Source: Brachypodium distachyon | Taxonomy: Eukaryota; Streptophyta; Magnoliopsida; Poales; Poaceae | DNA: 64,000 nt | Assembly (NCBI RefSeq): GCF_000005505.3 | Contig: NC_016134.3 | Span: 14,056,624 to 14,120,623, forward strand | Reading direction: 5' to 3' | Shown: positions 56,347 through 64,000 of the stretch, in pieces | Numbering within the stretch: position 1 is the first letter of the stretch | How the letters are laid out: each line of letters opens with the position of its first letter | The notes under the pieces: generated by a model | What the model saw: the letters and a program-made list of their open reading frames with translations, nothing else | Told to the model about the DNA's origin: nothing | The model's database searches: none | Made by a program: the position numbers and the translations under genes

Positions 56347-57834
56347 ACGGACACCGCGCCGGCGCCGCTCCCCCCTGCTGGGTCGTGGATCCCGCCGCCG
56401 CCAGCTCCTGGGCGAGCATGGCGAGGCCGTGGATCCCGCCGCCGGCCGCCTATGTGCTGCGCGGGTCGACGTCGACCCGCCCCTGCACGCCGCCTCCGCG
56501 CTCACTCCTGTCCTCTATCTCCCTCTCTCACTCTCTGCAGATGAAGCCAAGAATGGAGGTGAAAGTAGCCTGGTTGGGGATGGAGGTGGGAAAAACAACC
56601 GTGGTCTTATTGCCATCACATGGCCTAGGGCTGTCACAGCAGACGCACAGGACAGACAGGCAGCTTTATTGATTGCCGTGAAACCCCCAAAAAACACAAA
56701 GACTGGAAAAATCTGCATGGGTGCGAATCACGAGGTCCGATCGGACGCCATCAACAGTGTCCTCTGGGGAGGACGTCCATACCACTACCGATCCTGGTCG
56801 TTGATTTCTCCGATGGTTGGAGAGGTGGTGGATGGGTCCAATCTCGACCCCTCCGGCCTCTCCGCGTCGCTCACCAACCTCCGGCCGCCGTTGCGGCGGG
56901 ATTTGCACCACCGTGGAGGCGGGTCGGTCGTCGAGAAAGAGAGAGAAACAGAGATCCAGAGAGAGAGATAGGTGTGTGGTGGAAGGGGGGTCACGGGTCC
57001 GGCTTTCATCGGCCAACGGTAACAGCGAGCACGTACCTCTAACAGCGAGCACTGGACAAGATAGCGTGCTCAGTTTGTTCTGGCGTTTCTGGCAGTAAAC
57101 TTTCGCTTGCTTCTTCCTTATTCGAGGGGTTCCGGATGGACAAGATGGGAGCACCGAGCAGCTATAGAAGGGCCTGCGGCGGTCTGTATTGTTGTACTAA
57201 ATGATTTTCCATGCTTTTTTCCTCTTTGATTTCCGTTGTTTTTCATCGACAGAGGTCGTGCACATCAGGTGTTTGCCCATAAGGAGAATAGCAGCCTATT
57301 CACTTTTTTTGGATGAGTGTTTAATTTGATGCGGTTAGAAAGTGAAGAAGTTTTAGATTTCTGGTCGGTGAAACCATATTATAGCATATGGTAGATCACC
57401 TTCAAGCTGCTCTTCTTTTTGCAGCATTGGACCAAGTTGCTACCAAGTATACTGGCCAGTAACTGGAGATGACGGATTATATTTTGGCGCAATTCATATT
57501 CGGAGCTATGGACCAGTTAGTAGGCTAGTTTGTGTTGTGCACCATTTTGTCTTGGATTTGGCCTATCCCGAAGCTTGGTTATTACATGGAAGTTCTGGGA
57601 TGTTCATGTTAATGTAAACATGTGAAGCCTTCTAAGTTTGTCACATACTGTTGCTGCCATTTCTGTTTACTTCCATCAGTTTCCTTTTGCAATGAAAAAG
57701 GAGCTAGGTGTCCATTGTTAGTTCTTCAGTCAAAAAGTGTAAGAGTAAGAAGAGAATGAAGGAGATTTTCACGTGAGTTTTGCTGCTTCATCATCTCTTG
57801 TTATTTGTACTGACTCTTTTCAATGCTAGGTACT
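56347..57834. other. Interior of the putative capturing element
   Basis: GC-rich to about 57000, with overlapping open frames and no recognised domain (56666-57154 minus is the longest). A GAGA-rich stretch is at 56935-56970. From 57160 it is A/T-rich without coding. Confidence 0.35.
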
Positions 57835-58975
57835 GAGCACATTTTTTCTCAGGCACCGATTCGATGAATCCGGGTACCGTGTTTTTTTTTCGAGTTTATC
57901 GGAACACAAGAAATAATTCAAATGATTCTCACAAAAAAATCTTAACAATTTTATTTGTACCGAGCACATCTTCTCAGGCACCGATTCGATGAATTCAGGG
58001 CACCAAAGTTTTTTTTTTCAAGATTATACTTGTATCAAACATAAGAAATAATCCAAATGATTACCGCAAAATATTCTTAACGATTTTATTTGTACCGACT
58101 CTTTTCAATCTTAGGTACCGAGCACATTTTTTTTGAGGCACCGATTAGGGTGCTGTAGATTTTTTTTTAGTTTATTGGAACACAAGAAATAATCCATTAA
58201 TTGAGGTACCGAACAATTTGACACTGGGTACCGAATAATTTTTTCAGGTGCCCAATAATTTTAGTAAGCACCGTCTTTTAAATTCCGGGCACCGGATGCA
58301 CTATATTTAAGGTACCGACTCTTGGCTGGGTATCGAGTATTTTCGATACAGGTACCGAACACATACTAACAACACGAGGTACTGATTATATGAACCGGGG
58401 GCATCGAGTCGTTGGTCCTAGGTACTTTGGAATTTTAATGGGACGAATACGTTTACGAGTATTTTAAATGGGATGAGCTGGATAATAAAAGTACATATGC
58501 ACTTAAATTTCCAATGGGTATACCATGAACCATGGTATAAGCACTGTAACGTCCAATGCGTAGTAACATGAACCATGGTATAAGCACCGTAACATCCAAT
58601 GGGTAGTAAAGTGAAGGATCAGTCTTTTGTCATCGGTGTAACAAGAATATTCAATTAAATGCCAAAAGCAAATGCATAGTAGTTGTAAACGGAGGGTGAG
58701 ACCATTGTGTCTTGTATTAGAACTGTGGTAACACGAGAAATAATCAAAACGATTCTTGTATAAAAATCAATGATTTTACTGAGACACCGATTCGATGAAT
58801 TCGGGTAACGAATATTTATTTTTGAGATTATATTTGTATCGAAATACAAGAAATAATTCAAATGGTTCTCGCAAAAGCACATGTACCGAGTATTTCTTAT
58901 ACGGGTACCGAACACATGTTTACTGAGGTACAGATTAGATGCACCCGGAGTACTGAGTTGTTGGACCGAATATTC
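57835..58975 (-). repeat. Right subterminal repeat block of a putative transposon
   Basis: Many irregular copies of GGTACCGAGCACAT and AGGCACCGATTCGATGAAT, inverted relative to the left block. Units repeat roughly every 120-130 bp at first, then become denser. ACTAGTGGATTTCCCGCGCA at about 59004 may be an end of this or of another element. Confidence 0.7.
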
Positions 58976-59449
58976 TTAACGGGTAATATGTGTATTTAAA
59001 ACTAGTGGATTTCCCGCGCATTGCCGCTGGACTCTGAGAGTTCCTGATAACTGGATAGATAAAAGTTAGAAACAAATATTGAAAGTGACTTGCCTTTCCT
59101 GTCTAATATGTGTAAATAATTAAGCATTAACAATATCCATTGGTATATGTACATGGGCCTTTGTCGATATAATTCAACACCCGAGAAAGTATACCTTCAA
59201 AAAACATTCGTTAAAAATAGACAAAATGACATATATTTTTATCAATCTCATTAAGACATTGTTCGATTAGTAGGCATGAGACCCGGTTGTGTATATTCTC
59301 TCTCCCATGTTTTAATGGCATCTTACAACTACCATTTTCAATACTATATTTTCAGCCATTTTCAATTCTATATTTTCAGCGGCCACCATATGCAAATAAT
59401 CAAAATTACCATCCACAGAGAATAGCGGTACTATGCAATAGCAAATTTG
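58976..59449. other. Non-coding stretch
   Basis: No gene seen. TTTTCAGCCATTTTCAAT... and CCATTTTCAATACTATATTT repeat locally near 59330-59380. Confidence 0.4.
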
Positions 59450-59454
59450 GTATC

Positions 59455-62441
59455 TGAAGCGACCGTCCTCGTACACGGGTTCGATCTCTGTGCTTTTAGT
59501 GCTGGTCCCTGGATCGACTCACTAGCACACACAGTTTCAAGATGTAATATCATAAAACAAAGGTCTCAAGTATTACAACACATCATCCAGAATTTAAAAG
59601 TACTTACAAACTCGCATAACTCCATGGGTTAGCTGGAATTAAAACAATAGTTCAACAGCGGAAAACGAAAGATACAAGGGCTACATCAACACTACGGTGA
59701 GAGCGTGTTGGAATGTAGGCCCGTAACCAAAGACCAGAGCGTAACCTTACTCTTCGTCGGAGTTTTCTGCATCATTAAACGATGCAGCCACTAGGATCAA
59801 TACATTGAATGTATTGGCAAGATCACTAGGAGTTCTATCAGAACCTACCAAGTATATGCATAATCTGGTAAGGTGGGGTTCAGGCTATTTGCAAGGTAGA
59901 GTAGCAACGGCGTCGATTACGAGATTTTCAGAAGTAATTCCCTAAACCATGAGAGAATCACGCTCCCCCTACACAGGCTACCTCAGTACAATTCCTCGGG
60001 TCTAAGTTCATACAACATACTCTATTCTCGCCAGAGCCCATTTAGCATTGTGGTTGTACTGGAAGCTACTAAAAAGGAAACTAGTCCAGTCTCGGTTACC
60101 CCGGGTGGCATTCCACATTTGCGACGCATGCGCTCCCATAGACATGGAGAGACGACTCATAGAAATGGACCCATAGAAATGGACCTGACGTCGCATAACA
60201 TCAAAATCCTCAAAGCCCCCCACCCAGGATGGTTCATTAAATTAATTGTTTTGCCTTACTCCAATAAAACATCTCATTTCTCCATAGACATAACAATATC
60301 ATAATGTAGTAATTTCCCCCACGATACTATCATAGCTTAGCATTCAACTACAAACAATGGCAAATTGGTAGCAAGGTAATGGCAAGGGTAAAACTATACT
60401 ACCTGGGATTTATAGCTAGCATAGAGGTACAAATAATATTCTAATGCAACTAATAAAGCAACTAGTGCATAGTAAAAATATTTGGAAAATGATCAAAGTG
60501 AACTTGCCTTGTCCAAGGTTGTGGTAGTTCTCGCAGTCTTCGCAACAACAAGGTTCACAATCCACACAATCTAAAATAAAAGAATACACACACACATAAA
60601 CACGCTATTCAATACAAAAACATGCCATGATGCAAAAGTCATGAAGATGCACACTAAGGTTGGTTTTAAACTTAACATGTTTAGCTTCTGTTTTAAAGAA
60701 CTTCGCAAAAAGTTTGGACATATTATAAATTAATAAAGGGGTAATTACTTTGTATGAAACAGAGATGAGCCTTAATTAAAAGCTTATTTGATTTTTGTAA
60801 AGCATGAAGCAAGATTAAATTTGTGTGGCAATATTATTTACAAAATAATTTCCCTTCTGGTCCTAATGGATAGAGAGTATACTCAAAACATTTTTCAACA
60901 TGTTAACATGTTCAAAACTAGTTTGAAATAATTCATATGAATTTTAAACCCTAATTAAGCATTCTGCAATTTACTTCTGTCAAAATTGTTCAAAGTAAAA
61001 AATGAAACTATGCCAAAAGATTCTAGACATTGTGAGGATTCCAGAAAGGTGCAGAACTTCAAATTTGGTCAGGCAGTTTAAAAGATATGATGATTTGAAG
61101 TTTCAGGTGCTTTTCTGCAAAACTGCTAATTATTTTGGCTAGGAATTAAGTTTTAATTTTATAAGGTGACACGTGGCGCTATCCTACTGGTTGGTACCGG
61201 TTCGGGATTGGAATAAAAGGCAGCCGTCGGATCCACATAAAACGGATGGCCCAGATCTACCGATACCCCTTCACTTAAGTGTTCTAATCTCAACCGTGGA
61301 AAGGAGATCGGACGGTCGGGGAGCATCTGCCTTACCTCCGACGGCGGCGCTAGGGTTCCGGCGATGGCGGCGGTGTGGGAAACGGCAGCGTGGGCATTCC
61401 GGTGATCCTCGGAGCTCGGGAATCGGCGGCGGAGGTGCAGCTCCGCGAGACGAACTCGAAGGCGGCAGGGGTTTTCCCCGAGGGCGATGGGAACGACGCG
61501 TAGGACGATGGGAAGAGGCGGCGCCGGTGGTGAGCTTCGGGCGGGTCGGGTCTTGGCGCTATGGGGGCACAACAAAAGAAAAGGTGCGCGTCACGAGGTG
61601 CGCAAAGAAGGGAGGAGAAGGAAGCACCAAAAAGTGACGGTTGGAGTTCACAGGCTAGTCGGCGGCAACCAAAAAAGACGGCGGTGACCGAAGCTTCTCC
61701 AGCGAGGAATTTGGGCAGCCTGGCGGTGAAATTGAGCGAGAGAGGAGAGGGACTAGACTGTGGGGGTGAGAGGCTTTAAGATGACGCGGTCGGTTGCGGA
61801 GATGGGGGTCGTGGGCGAGAGGGACTCGGAGTGGAGGCGCGGGCGCGTGCGTGCGGGTCGTGGCCGGGAAAAAAGCCTGGGCGGTTGGAGCTTGAGGAAG
61901 AAGTTGACATGCGGGGCCCGCCCGTCAGTGGCTCAGGCGGCTCGGCCCATTTGGCCGGGCCGGCCGCTGTTTCCTTTTTTTTCTTCTTTTCCTTTTCGTT
62001 TTTTGAATACAAATTTTGATCAAAGCTCCAATTCAATCCAAATAAATTGCAACAAAATTTGTAAAATCATATTTTCATATGATTCAACTTTTGGGACAAG
62101 AATTCCCTCAAAATAAAATGTTTAAAAATACTTTTTCCTATAAACTAGTCTTTATGGCTTTTTAGCTATTAAAATAATTAGTGTTTCAAATCAAATTTGA
62201 AAGCCAATAAATGGGGTAGCTTTATAAATGCATTAAACCCCTTTTTTTATGCCTAAACCCTCATGGGTTAAAATGCAATTAACCAAAAGTAAGAAAAGGG
62301 CCAGATTCAAATAAAAGCATTTTTGTTAAAGGGTTTTTCTGAGCTAAACTTTAGGGTTTTAAATGTGATTAAATGCAAAGGTGACATGATGCTTATGAAA
62401 TGCAATGCATATGAAGGGTTTTAAAAATTTGGGATGTTACA
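59455..62441 (-). mobile_element. Solo LTR, about 2987 bp
   Basis: Begins TGAAGCGACC and ends GGGATGTTACA. On the minus strand this reads TGTAACATCCC...GGTCGCTTCA, a TG..CA LTR; the TGTAACATCCC start is common in grass Gypsy LTRs. GTATC at 59450-59454 and 62442-62446 is a 5-bp target duplication. No second LTR, primer-binding site, gag or pol was found, so it is best read as a solo LTR left by recombination. The open frames at 61160-61700 lie inside the LTR and are probably not genes. Confidence 0.75.
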
Positions 62442-62446
62442 GTATC

Positions 62447-64000
62447 CCATACAAAATCTTGGAGCAATTCATTAACAGTTTCACAGAGTTCGGTATAGCA
62501 TGAACATATGTAAAAGAAGCCCTTTTCAGAAAGAAAGAAAAATCTACGACATGACAATGCACTGAAACAACAAATTAGCAGCTTACCTTTTAGGCTGGGT
62601 CCTCCTCTGATCTCTCTTTCTTCCGTCCCTAGTCTGCTGCCTGCGCGCCTGCTACTCTTCTTCCTCGCGTTCTCCTCGGTCGCTTGCTGCTCCGCTCCAT
62701 CACGGTCGTGCGCCTGCCCTCCATTTTTCCCATGTGACGGTCTTCGTCCCCTCCCAATGCGGCAGCGGCGGATACAAGTGCCGAGGCGTCCACAGCTGCG
62801 CCAGCCCGAGCTCCCAGTACGGCAGCGCCCCGAGCTCGTCTCCCACATCGGTGGTGCCTCTCCCCTCCTCCGTTTTTCCCCACCGGCCGCGCCAATCCCC
62901 TTCTCCATCTCCCCTGCAGCCGCGCCCCTCCCGTGTCATCCATTTTCCCCATCAGCGGTGCCCCTTCCCTCATTCATCTTCCCCCACGGCGGCGCCCTCT
63001 CCCCTCCTCGAGCTCCCCCATGGCAGCCAAATCGGCCTGAAGAATGCGAAGATAATGCAGTGAAGCACATGTGGATTGTGTACCTTCTTACTTGCAGGAG
63101 ATTAGCCCGTGGGCGGCGGGGACGGCGCTCGGCGGCGGCCGGGGCTGAGCCCGTGGGCAGCGGTGACGGCTCTCGGCGGTGGCAGGGGCTGAGCCCGTGG
63201 ACGGCGGGGATGGAGCTCGGCCACGGCTGGTGCAACACGCAGGGGCGACGGTGGCACTGCGCGGCAGCGCGAGGCGGCGGCTAGCGCATCGCGCAAGGGG
63301 TTAGGGAAATTTAGCGGAAATTAGAGCGACCAGCTGACGTGAGAAATTAAAAAATGGGATGCGTGGACGGCCTGCATGTGCAGTTTGCTAAAATTAACTG
63401 CGTTTAGTAAGATTCAACTTTAACAGAGTTTATTTATAACCAGACAGGCGATTCTTCTGCCTCTGGATGACAGACGTTTTTGCATTCCCTCCGGACGATA
63501 GAAGTGCATCCACCTAATATCCAGTGGGTAATATAATATTCAATTGACTGGGCAAGGACATGGTTATCGCGCAATATTTGTCCGACAGCAACGCTTCGTG
63601 GGATGGCTCACATCAGGGTGAGAACCAGAGGAAAAGAAAACCAGAAAGTACCGAGTTACTGTACGTTGGGTCGGTGGGCCTGTATCGTGAAATGGTACCA
63701 GACCAGAAGGTGTCGCTGGGGCGTGCATGTGCTGTGGCCTGTCCTGCAGCTCTGCTGGGTGGACTGAGCTGGCCCAGACCAGAAAGGTGCCGGGCCTGCG
63801 GGCCCGTCGACGAGGGTGAGCGAAGTGCACGATTGCTCCGGAACATCCAAAAAATGGGGCATCCAAATCACACACTTATGTAGGTTAATTAATCCATCTA
63901 TTTACATGCTTAAGCATAGAACAAAGCCAACCTGATGCAATGTCCAGTGTCCTTCGATACTTTGTTGGGCCGTGCACGCGCAGCTTCTCGAGGCCCGTAC
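62447..64000. other. Right edge, GC-rich repeats, no gene recognised
   Basis: 62620-63290 is GC-rich with overlapping open frames on both strands and no domain. A short direct repeat (GGGGCTGAGCCCGTGG at 63139-63154 and 63186-63201) is present. 63300-64000 shows nothing recognisable. Confidence 0.35.

Noticed and set aside
56012..56971. 319-codon plus-strand open frame
   Set aside because: It is Arg-rich low-complexity translation of the antisense of the PORR fragment and runs on into unrelated sequence.
53796..59020. GTAGCAACGCACGGG and CCCGCGCATTGCCGC as paired ends of one element
   Set aside because: The two motifs are inverted, but the same motif is a common single terminus in grasses and the pairing cannot be shown from this window.
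61159..61637. Open frames of 138-154 codons on both strands
   Set aside because: They lie inside the solo LTR and show no domain.
62629..63284. Overlapping GC-rich open frames
   Set aside because: All frames are open because of GC-rich composition and short repeats; no recognisable protein.

Overview
This window is plant nuclear DNA, almost certainly from a grass and most likely a Pooideae/Triticeae species. The evidence is the Stowaway MITEs that start CTCCCTCCGT, GC-rich exons with GT..AG introns, and many L1-type LINEs, hAT, PIF/Harbinger and LTR relics between islands of genes. There are no bacterial operons and no CRISPR array, and I recognised no tRNA or rRNA gene. All calls come from reading the sequence; no database search was run.

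Region 0.3-28 kb: a cluster of three patatin-like acyl-hydrolase genes on the + strand (1426-2750, 9879-11201, 26237-27585). Each has two exons, the same phase-0 intron position, a DGGGIRG oxyanion motif, a GTSTG nucleophile elbow and a catalytic DGG. Matching upstream and downstream blocks show the cluster grew by segmental duplication, later broken up by LINEs, a probable LTR relic and MITEs. A 332-bp insertion has replaced the C-terminus of the second gene. A nearly complete but disabled LINE (15040-21980) lies between genes 2 and 3.

Region 28-38 kb: a nest of transposons. A large hAT element (about 28632-36912) with a decayed transposase holds a 5'-truncated LINE with RNase H (29175-33921, clear target-site duplication). 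That LINE holds a 1.2-kb DNA element with inverted ends (31075-32302), which holds a Stowaway-like MITE. Beside it is a 1.1-kb PIF/Harbinger-like element (37190-38313, TAA duplication) carrying a small acidic-protein gene.

Region 38-53 kb: two recognisable host genes. One is a Kip-related CDK inhibitor in three exons (40872-41674, +). The other is an F-box/LRR/FBD gene (52299-49836, -) whose acidic repeat region is broken by a 56-bp retro-insertion. A short hAT element with a MITE inside its transposase remnant (45481-46737) and a nested pair of MITEs (47482-47834) lie between them.

Region 53-64 kb: a Tourist-like MITE, then two blocks of related repeats in opposite orientation (54.9-55.2 and 57.8-59.0 kb) enclosing fragments of two unrelated host gene families (PORR and a BTB-type protein). 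This looks like a gene-capturing transposon. A roughly 3-kb solo LTR with a GTATC duplication follows (59455-62441).

A recurring pattern across the window is at least seven tiny insertions (14-22 bp, essentially only a poly-A/T tail) each flanked by a 14-18 bp direct repeat. They look like extreme 5' truncations of LINE retrotransposition.
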